The notes under the pieces were generated by a model. It searched no databases, was not told the origin of the DNA, and was given only the letters and a program-made list of their open reading frames with translations. Positions 1 through 11,090 of a stretch of 64,000 nucleotides of DNA are shown here, piece by piece (the stretch's first letter is position 1; each line of letters starts with the position of its first letter). The stretch is from Limnoperna fortunei (Eukaryota; Mollusca; Bivalvia; Mytilida; Modiolidae): contig OX104111.1 in assembly GCA_944474755.1 (NCBI GenBank), forward strand, positions 112,474,545 through 112,538,544. Reading direction: 5' to 3'. Made by a program: the position numbers and the translations under genes.

Positions 1-1300
1 TATGTTGGTGGTTTAAGGAACAGGATAGTAAGTAATTAGATCCGATATAACTACGTTGGTGGTTCAAGGAACAGGACAGTAAGTAATTAGATCCGATATA
101 ACTACGTTGGTGGTTTAAGGAACAGGATAGTAAGTAATTAGATCCGATATAACTACGTTGGTGGTTTAAGGAACAGGACTGTAAGTAATTAGATCCGATA
201 TAACTACGTTGGTGGTTTAAGGAACAGGACTGTAAGTAATTAGATCCGATATAACTACGTTGGTGGTTTAAGGAACAGGATAGTAAGTAATTAGATCCGA
301 TATAACTACGTTGGTGGTTTAAGGAACAGGATAGTAAGTAATTAGATCCGATATAACAACGTTGGTGGTTTAAGGAACAGGACTGTAAGTAATTAGATCC
401 GATATAACTACGTTGGTGGTTTAAGGAACAGGACTGTAAGTAATTAGATCCGATATAACTACGTTGGTGGTTTAAGGAACAGGATAGTAAGTAATTAGAT
501 CCGATATAACTACGTTGGTGGTTTAAGGAACAGGACAGAAAGTAATTAGATCCGATATAACTACGTTTGTGGTTTAAGGAACAGGACAGTAAGTAATAAG
601 ATCCGATATAACTACGTTGGTGGTTTAAAGAACAGGACAGTAAGTAATTAGATCCGATATAACTACGTTGGTGGTTCAAGGAACAGCACAGTAAGTAATT
701 AGATCTGATATAACTACGTTGGTGATTTAAGGAACAAGACAGTAATTAGATCCGATATAACTACGTTTGTGGTTTAAGGAACAGGACAGTAAGTAATAAG
801 ATCCAATATAACTACGTTGGTGGTTCAAGGAACAGGTTAGTAAGTAATTAGATCCGATATAACTACGTTGGTGGTTCAAGGAACAGCACAGTAAGTAATT
901 AGATCCGATATAACTACGTTGGTGATTTAAGGAACAAGACAGTAATTAGATCCGATATAACTACGTTGGTGGTTTAAGTAACAGGACAGTAAGTAATTAG
1001 ATCCGATATAACTACGTTGGTGGTTTAAGGAACAGGACAGTAAGTAATTAGATCCGATATAACTACATTGGTGGTTTAAGGAACAGGACAGTAAGTAATT
1101 AGATCCGATAAAACTACGTTGGTGGTTCAAGGAACAGCACAGTAAGTAATTAGATCCGATATAACTACGTTGGTGGTTTAATAAACAGGACAGTAAATAG
1201 ATCCGATATAACTACGTTGGTGGTTCAAGGAACAGGACAGTAACTAATTAGATCCGATATAACTACGTTGGTAGTTTAAGGAACAGGACAATAAGTAAAT
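1..1300. repeat. 51-bp minisatellite, about 25 copies, continues off the left edge
   Basis: Head-to-tail units recur every 51 bp. Landmarks are TTAGATCCGATATAACTACG and GGTTTAAGGAACAGGA. Substitutions are few (gata/gact/gaca) and there are rare short deletions, for example near 740, 940 and 1190. Most units end in ACAGTAAGTAAT or CTGTAAGTAAT, which resembles a 5' splice donor. The unit is a multiple of three, so frames stay open on the minus strand; this is not evidence of coding. Confidence 0.95.
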
Positions 1301-1845
1301 AGGTCTTTTGTAACTACGTTGGTCAGACCATGGACCAAGGCAGTAAATAATTAGATCTTTTACAACTACGTTGGTCAGACCATGGACCAAGGTTGTGAGT
1401 AATTAGATCTTTTGCAACTACGTTGGTCAAACCATGGACCAAGGCAGTAAGTAATTATAGGTCTTTTGTAACTACGTTGGTCAGACCATGGACCAAGGCA
1501 GTACGTAATTAGATCTTTTGCAACTACGTTTGGTTGGATCATGGAAAAGGACGGCAAGAAATTAGATTTTTTGTAACTACGTTGGTAGTTTAAGGAACGG
1601 GAGAGTAAGTAATTAAGTCTTTTGTAACTACCTTGGTCGGATCTTAGAAAAAGACAATAAGTAAATAGATCTTTTGGACTACGTTGGACGGATCTTGGAC
1701 AAAAACAATATGTAATTAGATATTTTGAAACTACGTTTGTCGGACTATGGACCAGGACAAAAAGTAAATAGAACAGTAAGTAATTCAATCTTTTGTTACT
1801 AAGTTGGTCGGATCTTGGAGACAGTTCATTTCGACTTGTAAGGAA
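1300..1845. repeat. Diverged variant of the 51-bp minisatellite
   Basis: Units keep the ACTACGTTGGT and AGTAATTAGAT landmarks, but the middle is replaced by TCAGACCATGGACCAAGGC and similar. About ten units of roughly 50 bp become progressively more degenerate to the right. This is the older edge of the array at 1-1300. Confidence 0.85.
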
Positions 1846-1847
1846 AA

Positions 1848-4800
1848 ATACTGATACCAATGTCCTGTTTCAGTTTGTTTAGGTATCAACTGATACCAAT
1901 GTCCTGTTTCTGTTTATTTAGATAACTACTGATACCAATGTCCTGTTTCAGTTTGTTTAGATAACTACTGATACCAATGTCCTGTTTCTGTTTGTTTAGA
2001 TAACTACTGATACCAATGTCCTGTTTCAGTTTGTTTAGATAACTACTGATACCGATGTCCTGTTTCAGTTTGTTTAGATAACTACTGATACCAATGTCCT
2101 GTTTCAGTTTGTTTAGATAACTACTGATACCAATGTCCTGTTTCAGTTTGTTTAGATAACTACTGATACCGATGTCCTGTTTCAGTTTGTTTAGATAGCT
2201 ACTGATACCAATGTCCTGTTTCTGTTTGTTTAGATAACTACTGATACCAATGTCCTGTTTCTGTTTGTTTTGATAACTACAGATACCAATGTCCTGTTCA
2301 TATAACTACTGATACCAATGTCCTGTTTCTGTTTGTTTAGATAACTACAAATACCAATGTCCTGTTTCAGTTTGTTTAGATAACTACTGATACCAATGTC
2401 CTGTTTCTGTTTGTTTAGATAACTACTGATACCAATGTCCTGTTTCAGTTTGTTTAGATAACTACTGATACCGATGTCCTGTTTCAGTTTGTTTAGATAG
2501 CTACTGATACCAATGTCCTGTTTCTGTTTGTTTAGATAACTACTGATACCAATGTCCTGTTTCTGTTTGTTTAGATAACTACAGATACCAATGTCCTGTT
2601 CATATAACTACTGATACCAATGTCCTGTTTCTGTTTGTTTAGATAACTACAAATACCAATGTCCTGTTTCAGTTTGTTTAGATAACTACTGATACCAATG
2701 TCCTGTTTCTGTTTGTTTAGATAATTACTGATACCAATGTCCTGTTTCTGTTTGTTTAGATAACTACTGATACCAATGTCCTGTTTCTGTTTGTTTAGAT
2801 AACTACAAATACCAATGTCCTGTTCATATAACTACTGATACCAATGTTCTGTTTCAGTTTGTTTAGATAACGACTGATACCAATGTCCTGTTTCTGTTTG
2901 TTTAGATAACTACTGATACCAATGTCCTGTTTCAGTTTGTTTAGATAACTACTGATACCAATGTCCTGTTTCAGTTTGTTTAGATAATTACTAATACCAA
3001 TGTCATGTTTCAGTGTGTTTAGATAACTACTGATACCAATGTCCTGTTTCAGTTTGTTTAGATAACTACTGATACCAATGTCCTGTTTCAGTTTGTTTAG
3101 ATAACTACTGATACCAATGTCCTGTTTCAGTTTGTTTAGATAACTACTGATACCAATGTCCTGTTTCAGTTTGTTTAGATAACTACTGATACCAATGTCC
3201 TGTTTCTGTTTGTTTAGATAACTACTGATACCAATGTCCTGTTTCAGTTTGTTTAGATAACTACTGATACCAATGTCCTGTTTCAGTTTGTTCATATAAC
3301 TACTGATACCAATGTCCTGTTTCTGTTTGTTTAGATAACTACTGATACCAATGTCCTGTTTCAGTTTGTTTAGATAACTACTGATACCAATGTCCTGTTT
3401 CAGTTTGTTTAGATAACTACTGATACCAATGTCCTGTTCATATAACTACTGATACCAATGTCCTGTTTAGTTTGTTTAGATAATTACTAATACCAATGTC
3501 ATGTTTCAGTTTGTTTAGATAACTACTGATACCAATGTCCTGTTTCTGTTTGTTTAGATAACTACTGATACCAATGTCCTGTTTCAGTTTGTTTAGATAA
3601 CTACTGATACCAATGTCCTGTTTCAGTTTGTTTAGATAACTACTGATACCAATGTCCTGTTCATATAACTACTGATACCAATGTCCTGTTTAGTTTGTTT
3701 AGATAATTACTAATACCAATGTCATGTTTCAGTGTGTTTAGATAACTACTGATACCAATGTCCTGTTTCTGTTTGTTTAGATAATTACTGATACCAATGT
3801 CCTGTTTCTGTTTGTTTAGATAACTACTGATACCAATGTCCTGTTTATGTTTGTTTAGATAACTACTGATACCAATGTCCTGTTTATGTTTATTTAGATA
3901 ACTGCTGATGCTAATGTCCTGTTTCAGTTTGTTTAGATAACTACTGATACCAATGTCCTGTTTCAGTTTGTTTAGATAATTACTGATACCAATGTCATGT
4001 TTCAGTTTGTTTAGATAACTACTGATACCAATGTCCTGTTTCGGTTTGTTTAGATAACTACTGATACCAACGTCCTGTTTCTGTTTGTTTAGATAATTAC
4101 TGATACCAATGTCATGTTTCAGTGTGTTTAGATAACTACTGATACCGATGTCCTGTTTCGGTTTGTTTAGATAACTACTGATACCAATGTCCTGTTTCTG
4201 TTTGTTTAGATAATTACTGATACCAATGTCATGTTTCAGTGTGTTTAGATAACGACTGATACCAATGTCCTGTTTAGTTTGTTTAGATAATTACTAATAC
4301 CAATGTCATGTTTCTGTTTGTTTAGATAACTACTGATACCAATGTCCTGTTTCAGTTTGTTTAGATAACTACTGATACCAATGTCCTGTTTCAGTTTGTT
4401 TAGATAACTACTGATACCGATGTCCTGTTCAGTTTGTTTAGATAACTACTGATACCAATGTCCTGTTCATATAACTACTGATACCAATGTCCTGTTTAGT
4501 TTGTTTAGATAATTACTAATACCAATGTCATGTTTCAGTGTGTTTAGATAACTACTGATACCAATGTCCTGTTTCTGTTTGTTTAGATAATTACTGATAT
4601 CAATGTCCTGTTTCTGTTTGTTTAGATAACTACTGATACCAATGTCCTGTTTATGTTTGTTTAGATAACTACTGATACCAATGTCCTGTTTATGTTTATT
4701 TAGATAACTGCTGATGCTAATGTCCTGTTTCAGTTTGTTTAGATAACTACTGATACCAATGTCCTGTTTGTGTTTGTTTAGGTAACTACTGGTATCAATG

Positions 4801-4875
4801 TGCTGTTTCAGTTTGTTTAGATAACTACTGATACCAATGCTCTTTTTCACTACTGATACCAATGTCCTGTTTCAG
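1848..4875. repeat. 39-bp minisatellite, about 75 copies, ending 14 bp before the gene A start codon
   Basis: The units carry CTACTGATACCAATGTCCTG, then TTTCAGTTTGTTTAGATAA or a TTTCTG variant. Truncated units with TCCTGTTCATATAACTACTG recur, for example near 2296, 2600, 2822, 3437, 3660 and 4465. A block of about 265 bp at 3658-3920 recurs at 4464-4728, an offset of 806 bp, so there is higher-order duplication. The last unit ends in TCCTGTTTCAG at 4865-4875, directly before the sushi exon. Long minus-strand frames over it are by-products of the 39-bp period. Confidence 0.95.
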
Positions 4876-4889
4876 TTTTTTATTGAACC

Positions 4890-5109
4890 ATGTCTAGCTG
4901 TGGAGATGCTCCCGCCATTTCGGCTGGTTCCTGGGTAGTTGTTGGAGACACGGCAACCTACACCTGCAATACAGGATACAAAATGGAAGGAAGACCACAA
5001 ATTACCTGTACCGGAGGTGTATGGCCACAAACACTGCCACAATGTTATCTCATTAATTCAGAACCAGCCAATAATTTCTGGATGAATATATTTAACAACC
5101 AAGATGAAG
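4890..5109 (+). CDS. Gene A exon 1: N-terminal sushi/CCP domain
   Basis: This first coding exon encodes one complete sushi (complement control protein) domain. The four cysteines are at residues 4, 26, 40 and 52, with the conserved Trp at 45 and the usual GxY and TC spacing; CCP domains pair C1-C3 and C2-C4. A 21-residue linker follows (YLINSEPANNFW onward). The start is the ATG at 4890, because a TGA lies in frame at 4884-4886 and all five paralogous exons start Met-Ser-(Ser)-Cys. No signal peptide is visible. The exon ends at the GTAAGG donor (5110) in phase 1, the phase used by every paralogue. Joined to 6268-6364 and 7558-7735 it gives 495 nt in frame. It is the most diverged of the five sushi exons. 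Function is unknown; an extracellular binding module is inferred. Confidence 0.75.
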
Positions 5110-5179
5110 GTAAGGTTTGAAAGAAAATTTCGTATAGAAAATAGCAAAGAAAACCGACCGAACGATGAAGATATCTAGA

Positions 5180-5729
5180 TTGGATTTACTAACAAAAACA
5201 CATATAAATTTTTTGTACGATCTACTGACATACATGTATACACATAAAATCTATTGGTAGCTATATTGACACAAAACATTTCAATTACTGGTAAAATATT
5301 GGTAAATCTACTGACATAAATATAAGATCTACAAATATGAGATCATAAAATTATTGGTAGATTGGGAGATATACTGACATAAATACATATAAACTACTGT
5401 TAGATCTATTGACACCAATGCATATTAAATATTGGCAAATCTACTGATATAATAAATATAAATTATTGGTAGATCTCATGTACTTTTTTGGAGATCTACT
5501 GACATAAATACATAAATACATTAAACAAAACTACTGGTTGGTCTACCGCCATAAATAAATACATATAAATCAACATCATTAGTAGATCTACTGGCATAAA
5601 TACGTATAAGTTATTTGTATATCTAACGATATAAATATGTATCAACTTTTGCTTGATATACTGACATAAATTTTAGATCTACTGGCAAAAATAAACAGAA
5701 AATTATTGGTAGATCTACCGATATATATA
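5180..5729. repeat. Degenerate tandem array in intron 1 of gene A
   Basis: Diverged units of about 35-45 bp are built around GGTAGATCTACTGACATAAA and TACATATAAATTA. Spacing is irregular and there are many substitutions, so this is an old array. It resumes at 6130-6245 after an inserted foldback segment. Confidence 0.7.
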
Positions 5730-5874
5730 CAATATTCGTACAGTGTCAGAAAATATAAAATTTATTTGTACGAGCCTTAGAAACAGGTAGAAATGCGAGG
5801 CTCTGCCGAGCATTTCTCACCTGTTTCGCGGCGAGTACAAGTAAACTTTATATTTTCTGACACTACGAATATTG
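5730..5874. repeat. 145-bp near-perfect palindrome (foldback)
   Basis: The left arm begins CAATATTCGTACAGTGTCAG. The right arm ends TCTGACACTACGAATATTG, its reverse complement apart from a 2-bp difference. Pairing continues inwards through AAATATAAA, TTGTACGAG, GAAACAGGT and AGAAATGC to a centre near 5802. The arms differ by a few substitutions. It lies inside the degenerate array, consistent with a foldback or MITE insertion. Confidence 0.8.
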
Positions 5875-5876
5875 TA

Positions 5877-6128
5877 TTTATCCTGCAACCCTAAAAAACA
5901 TTTTATTATACTGAAAAACGTTCACTTTTAGCCGAGTACTCAGTTAAAATTTTCGGCGCGTATTCTAGTGATAATGACGTCACAAACGTCGAAAACCAGA
6001 ACAAAATACTTAATGTCGTAAGAAGTGAGGTCAAGGGTACCAGGAGATTTTATACGGCACTGCCGAATAAAGCAAAAATTTATTCAGCTACCTTTATTGG
6101 ACAGTAAATGTACTGATTGCAGGATAAA
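5877..6128. mobile_element. Short TIR element next to the foldback
   Basis: Terminal inverted repeats of 12 bp: TTTATCCTGCAA at 5877-5888 and TTGCAGGATAAA at 6117-6128. It contains no coding frame. Together with the palindrome at 5730-5874 it splits the degenerate array into two parts, so one composite non-autonomous insertion is possible. The family was not identified. Confidence 0.5.
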
Positions 6129-6129
6129 A

Positions 6130-6245
6130 GTACATATACATAATAAATAAACTACCGATAAGTTTACCGACATAAATAAATGTCGTCTGAAATAAATACA
6201 TATAAAATATCAGTAGATCTATGGACATAAATACATATATTAACG
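6130..6245. repeat. Right part of the degenerate array of gene A intron 1
   Basis: Units of the same type as 5180-5729 (GACATAAATACATATA, CAGTAGATCT) resume after the insertion and stop about 20 bp before the transmembrane exon. Confidence 0.6.
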
Positions 6246-6267
6246 CTGATTTAACATTTTTGGTCAG

Positions 6268-6364
6268 TGCCAAAATGGCTGATAATACTGATGGGAGTAG
6301 TGGCAGGCCTGGCAGCATTGTTAACCATATGTTGTCTGATAGCAGTCTGTTGGAGATTATGTTG
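6268..6364 (+). CDS. Gene A exon 2: transmembrane helix
   Basis: This exon follows a TTTTTGGTCAG acceptor and ends at a GTATGT donor (6365). The phase-1 entry makes the junction codon GTG (Val74), followed by Pro-Lys-Trp and then a hydrophobic run LIILMGVVAGLAALLTICC (about residues 78-96), then LIAVCWRLC. It encodes a single membrane-spanning helix. Cys, Arg and Trp on the C-terminal side fit the positive-inside rule, with the tail in the cytoplasm and the sushi domain outside. It exits in phase 2 (TG joined to T, Cys106), exactly as the paralogous exons at 16604 and 59535 do. The 97-nt length and the symmetry of phases are the strongest evidence, since a stray hydrophobic frame would not be expected to match them. 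Confidence 0.8.
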
Positions 6365-7300
6365 GTATGTTTAATTAAGCTTCACACCCTCCCCTTTTAA
6401 CTTAATAAACAAAGGTGTTATGAATGGTAGTATATTTATAGAAAGGTATATTAATTTGATTTAGAAGTAGTTTACCATCGCATACATCATCTTATTTGCG
6501 GGACATTTTTATCCCAATACACACTGACTTATAAACATACTTTTCCCGTCCATATGTATACTGTGTCTCATATAGAAACATTATTGAGTTGACGTAAAAA
6601 CACATTACACTTCTGAACGCCATTTTATTGTAAACAAATTTTAAATTATTAACTAACAGTGACAATATTTTTTATAGAACTGTTCCTAATCGAGTTCCCT
6701 TCCTAAAGTCACCCATCCTTATCAGAACTTATCAGAACAGAAAGACGTTTCCAAGTTTAACACGGTCTTACTTCTTATTTAAGACGTAAACCTAACTTTA
6801 TTCTCCTTCAACATGTTCAAATGTGATTATTTACTTGAAACTATACCAGATACGAGTACAAAGATATTTTACTGTGTAACTCCATAATATTCTAATGTAG
6901 TAGAAAGATATGATATGGCTTTTGCTTCATAATCTCTTCAATACGATTTGATCTGTACAAATCCATTATCGGACTTCAACCTTAATGAAAAGTGGGTCTC
7001 CGCCTTCAATAGCATTTGATTTGTAGAAAAACTAATATACAATACTATTTTCCATGTACAATTTAAACCATGTGATTTTTAAAAAGAAGGTCCCGCCCTC
7101 TAAAAACATCTGTTTTGTAGAAGGTGATTCTTTTTAAAACACCAAATTAGTTGTAATATAAGACAGATGTAGATGAGCCCAACATCTTATTTATAACCTG
7201 CCTTTATTCTCTAGTACATTATCTAAAACTTAAGTCTGTTTTGTCTCTAATACCAATAGCTACAGAAATATAGCTTCTTTTTGTTTGCTTGTTTTAACTC
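6365..7300. other. Gene A intron 2, left part: no feature seen
   Basis: AT-rich unique DNA with no array, hairpin or supported exon recognised. Confidence 0.5.
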
Positions 7301-7395
7301 GGATGAGGGGGTTATTTACCTGGAACTCCAATTTTCCCCTTACCCCCCTAATAAAAACTGGAAGACATGAAAAAGTGGCGTTAAACTCCATATAA
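7301..7395 (+). mobile_element. 3' fragment of the tRNA-headed SINE
   Basis: The segment AATAAAAACTGGAAGACATG followed by AAGTGGCGTTAAACTCCAT matches the 3' half of the complete SINE at 51235-51490 (AATAAAAACTGGACGCCATG and AAGTGGCGTTAAACACCAT). The tRNA-like head is missing. Confidence 0.6.
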
Positions 7396-7557
7396 ACAGA
7401 CAGAAAAATTTCTATATTTTATTGCGACGCTCAGTTTTCGGAGTTCCCAGAAGGAACTGCTGTTCCCGGCAAATAAAATTAAATGGTTATAGCTGCATCA
7501 CATCAGCTGATCAGATGGTAGGCACATAATGGGCTAGTATTACTGTTTTATTTTAAG

Positions 7558-7735
7558 TAACTCAAAAGTTTCTCCAGTGGAACTTGACGAAGCAGCTGGT
7601 GTGACGAATAGATGTTGCCGATGTTTTTATCGTACGAATGGATTCAAAAGAAAACGGAGGTCAAAACAGGAGACGGATAACAATAGACATCAGAGTACGG
7701 AACCATCGCATGAAACACCAGATAATAAAAATCAG
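7558..7735 (+). CDS. Gene A exon 3: cytoplasmic Cys/basic region
   Basis: The acceptor is ACTGTTTTATTTTAAG, ending at 7557. Entry in phase 2 gives Cys106, then NSKVSPVELDEAAGVTNR, then a CCRC cluster, FYRTNGFKRKRR and a polar tail (residues 107-165). The CCRC cluster, close to the membrane and followed by basic residues, resembles GCCRCCKRSR in gene B and GCCRCCREL in cluster C. The exon ends in phase 0 at a GTAAAG donor (7736), so a further exon is expected; the orphan tail exon at 62720 also has a phase-0 acceptor. No exon ending in the INTSTK tail was found before gene B. If the donor is unused, translation stops at 7757-7759. A juxtamembrane region with possible palmitoylation is inferred. 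Confidence 0.7.
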
Positions 7736-7739
7736 GTAA

Positions 7740-9540
7740 AGATGTATGGAGACATGTAAAGTATAACTTACATATGCACAGGCAGAACAGTAGCCTAATA
7801 TACCAGTTGAAAAAATAGAAATAATACAATTAGATATTCGAGTGTACGTGATTTATTTATTACATGTTTACTTTACATTGAGCGAGCAGTATTCCAGTTA
7901 TATTCAGGACGAGAACAAGTTAACAAACAATTAACGGAAACGGGGTGAGATGGGATACAAGGAACACAATTGAGATTGCCACTGGAAAAATACGGAGTTT
8001 TGGGTAGGGGCGGATCGAGTGTAAATGAAGTAGTTCAATAAATCAAAATGACACAAGTATGGATTTTTGGGTAGGTGCGGATCAAGAGTAAATGAAGTAG
8101 TTTCATAAATCAGGATGACACAAGTATCAGAAAACATATTGGAAAACTTAGTTTCCGTTTGTCAATCTTGTTGTTTAGGAGAGTGGGTAGTTTTGTAAGT
8201 AATTGAGAATAATGTAATCCTCTTTGGAATATTAATCGTCTGTACTCAGACGGACATTCTTTTAATATTTATTTTTAAGTTGAATTCTGTTATTATTTAA
8301 AGGAAACAGTGACTGGGTGTAGACTAAAACAAGAAACGTAGCCTTTTCTCTTGATAGATTAACTTACAGAAGATAATCATCATAACAACACATTAGAAAA
8401 TTTTATGTTTTAAATAGTGGGTATACTTTCTATAACTCTATAGAACTTCCATTCGTTATGAAATTTAATATGTTACAATTAAAAACTTATGAATTTAAAT
8501 GAATGTTTAGAACTACATACCACATCAGACATTTTTACTTATTAAGAATAATGATATTTGTAAGAGCAGTAGTGACATTATTTTGTAACCGGTTTCTAGG
8601 TCAAAAAATAATCATGATGGGATGCATATTTTTTGTGATAATGTGTCGATATTTAGGTTCTAGGTAAAAACACGAACAAAAGGATGGGGAATAGTACGAG
8701 AATACTGTCATTAGATGGGACAACACTCGACGACAGAAATCAACGACACCAATGAATTCATCGAGACCAGTACGTACCCACGACAGAAAGAAAAATCTCT
8801 CTGATGATGGATGTCACATACAGATAGATAGAATATAAATACCACAGTCATGTGTTATAAACAACTCACAATTCACAATTCAGCCATTACACACTAAATA
8901 TAAATACCACAGTCATGTGTTATAAACAACTCACAATTCACAATTCAACTATTACACACTATACACACAATTCAGCCATTACACACTATAAATTTTTCTG
9001 TTTTTAACTACATTTACATGTTTAAGATTATTTTTTGTCTATAAATTAAAACTATTAAAACATAATATCACTTCTGTCACATTGCCCTTATCTATAGGAA
9101 GGTGTTGGCATGGAAACCGTGCTATGGAGATAGCAACAATTATTTCATGTTTTCAGAATGGAATAAATTAGATAACATTTAAAGGGTAAGGAAGAGAGGA
9201 TAATACTAATGATGCTGTTTTCAGTTACATGTAGTTCCCTTTTACAAGATTTTATAACACAAATGTCATATGGTACTACTGTCGTATAGATACAATAATT
9301 TTTTGACGGATTTACAGTTCCTTTATTATCTTTGCAAGTCTAAATCTTGTTATACCCACTCCAAACAAAAGAATCAATGTGAATAATTAATTACTAGTTA
9401 CCGTCTCCCATATGTATCTGTAATCATCCGGGGCTGATCCACGATAGTCGGCCAAGAGTGGCGGAGCAAGAAGTTGACTGATTAATCGGGATAACATTAA
9501 TTCCACTTAACCTCTTATTTCGATTTTACTATTTCCATCC
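7740..9540. other. AT-rich spacer between genes A and B
   Basis: Mostly unique. A sequence of about 50 bp is repeated near 7990-8050 and 8060-8120 (GGTAGGGGCGGATC / GGTAGGTGCGGATC, then AGTAAATGAAGTAGTT). A direct duplication of about 60 bp lies at 8840-8960 (CAGTCATGTGTTATAAACAA). No exon ending in the family tail was found. Confidence 0.5.
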
Positions 9541-9545
9541 ATTTA

Positions 9546-9552
<7 letters not shown>

Positions 9553-9623
<71 letters not shown>
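9553..9623. repeat. (CT)n microsatellite
   Basis: Uninterrupted CT dinucleotide run of about 70 bp. Confidence 0.97.
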
Positions 9624-9624
<1 letters not shown>

Positions 9625-9626
<2 letters not shown>

Positions 9627-10440
9627 TGTTAAGGGCCTTACGCCACGCACACCTGTGCTTGATCAATACCCGCTGTCTTCCTTTTTTATATGTGTTAAAA
9701 TTTACTATAATTGCTTCTTATGTGTTTTATATAAACACCAAATGTTTTCCTTTTTCACTTTTTTTATTCTATCGCTGTTGCATAAATTATAAGTGATAAA
9801 ATAACAATATGAAACGCAGTCTTAGTTTGCTGTGTTTGTATTTCATATGATATTAACATCGATGACATTTTCTAGACGTGACGGTTGTGTAGTGAAGTTA
9901 AAACAGGAGAATAAAATATAAAAAGAAAATTGCATAAAGTACATGTTCGGCAAAGTACATGCTGTGAGCATAATACGCGGGAGAGTATTCCTGTCTACTG
10001 CAGAAGAACAATCTCTCAAGATTTTTGTTACGACCTGTGTGAAATTAGTTACAATAGTTCACATTGACTAATCTAGACATTGCTATGCTCTCGTGTTGTG
10101 CTATAAGTTGCTGTTGTGTTCCGCCTTTTGGTTATTAACTGTTTTATACTTCACTTGATATACAATGAAGTACTTATTGCACTAAAGTCATTTTACAGAA
10201 TTTAATTTCCGCTATTAGCAACGATGTTGTCAACACTAGGTATCCGGGTATTTAATATTGAATTTTTCTTAAATGAATTCAACTTTTTTAAAACCTTACT
10301 TAATAAACACCGAAATATTGACTTAACAGGACGAAAGTATAATGAAATATAAATAAAGAAAACGGTCAAATAAAACTCAAATCAATAAGCGTATAAGAAT
10401 TCCAAAAGTCAAAAACGTAGAAAACTGTTTTAGCGTGTGT
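9625..10440. other. 5' flank of gene B: no distinct feature
   Basis: AT-rich unique DNA. A promoter or 5' UTR must lie upstream of 10479 if the ATG is real, but I cannot place it. Confidence 0.4.
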
Positions 10441-10478
10441 AAGTCGATGCCAGGCTGTACCGCTGTGTGTGATTAGGA

Positions 10479-10671
10479 ATGTCCTGTGCAGCACCCAACA
10501 GTATATCTAACGGATATTACAATGGTGCTAAACTAACGTATTCGACGGGTGACGCAGTATATTATGTATGCGATGAGAATTATGCTTTGTCCGGCAATCC
10601 TACTGTTACTTGCAATGCCGGTGTATGGGTTGGTGGCTACCCATCGTGTAGTCTGGCATTCTTATCAAACG
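10479..10671 (+). CDS. Gene B exon 1: N-terminal sushi/CCP domain
   Basis: One complete sushi domain starting at residue 2: Cys 3, 31, 45 and 57, Trp 50, and the motifs SNGYY and YALSGNP typical of CCP modules. The ATG at 10479 is preceded in frame by TGA (10470), and no leader peptide is encoded. The first donor, GTAAGA at 10672, ends the exon in phase 1 after Asn64. Joining 10479-10671, 16604-16697 and 18010-18592 gives 870 nt, a 289-residue protein. The last part of the exon (from 10628), with its donor, is the first unit of a 57-bp tandem repeat, so donors at 10729 and 10786 would splice in the same phase and add 19 or 38 residues of the repeat VGGYPSCSLAFLSNGKIQL; read-through then stops at TAG 10794-10796. 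An extracellular module is inferred; the ligand is unknown. Confidence 0.78.
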
Positions 10672-11090
10672 GTAAGATACAGTTGGTTGGTGGCTACCCA
10701 TCGTGTAGTCTGGCATTCTTATCAAACGGTAAGATACAGTTGGTTGGTGGCTTCCCATCGTGTAGTCTGGCATTCTTATCAAACGGTAAGATATAGTTAG
10801 TTGGTGGCTATCCATCGTGTTGTCTTTCATTCTTATCAAACGGTAAGATACAGTTGGTTGGTGGCTACCCATCGTGTAGTCTGGCATTCTTATTAAACGG
10901 TAAGATACAGTTGGTTGGTGGCTACCCATCGTGTAGTCTGGCATTCTTATCAAACGGTAAGATACAGTTGGTTGGTGGCTTCCCATCGTGTAGTCTGGCA
11001 TTCTTATCAAACGGTAAGATACAGTTGGTTGGTGGCTATCCATCGTGTTGTCTTTCATTCTTATTAAACGGTAAGATACGGTTGCCTGCA
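10628..11090 (+). repeat. 57-bp tandem repeat of the sushi exon 3' end plus its splice donor
   Basis: Eight units start at 10628, 10685, 10742, 10799, 10856, 10913, 10970 and 11027. Each holds the coding end of the sushi domain (GGYPSC, then SLAFLSN) followed by a GGTAAGATAC donor. Units 5-8 repeat the pattern of units 1-4 (wild type, wild type, TTCCCATCG variant, TATCCATCG/TTGTCTTTC variant), so a block of four was duplicated. Part of the array is exon and the rest is intron. Confidence 0.9.

Noticed and set aside
1848..4875. CRISPR-like regular repeats (also other arrays)
   Set aside because: No unique spacers between repeats; direct tandem units in a eukaryotic genome with introns and SINEs.
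8657..8755. Candidate last exon of gene A (phase-0 frame after ATATTTAG, starting VLGKNTNKR)
   Set aside because: Fits the phase but has neither the W-x-P nor the INTSTK motif and has a weak polypyrimidine tract.
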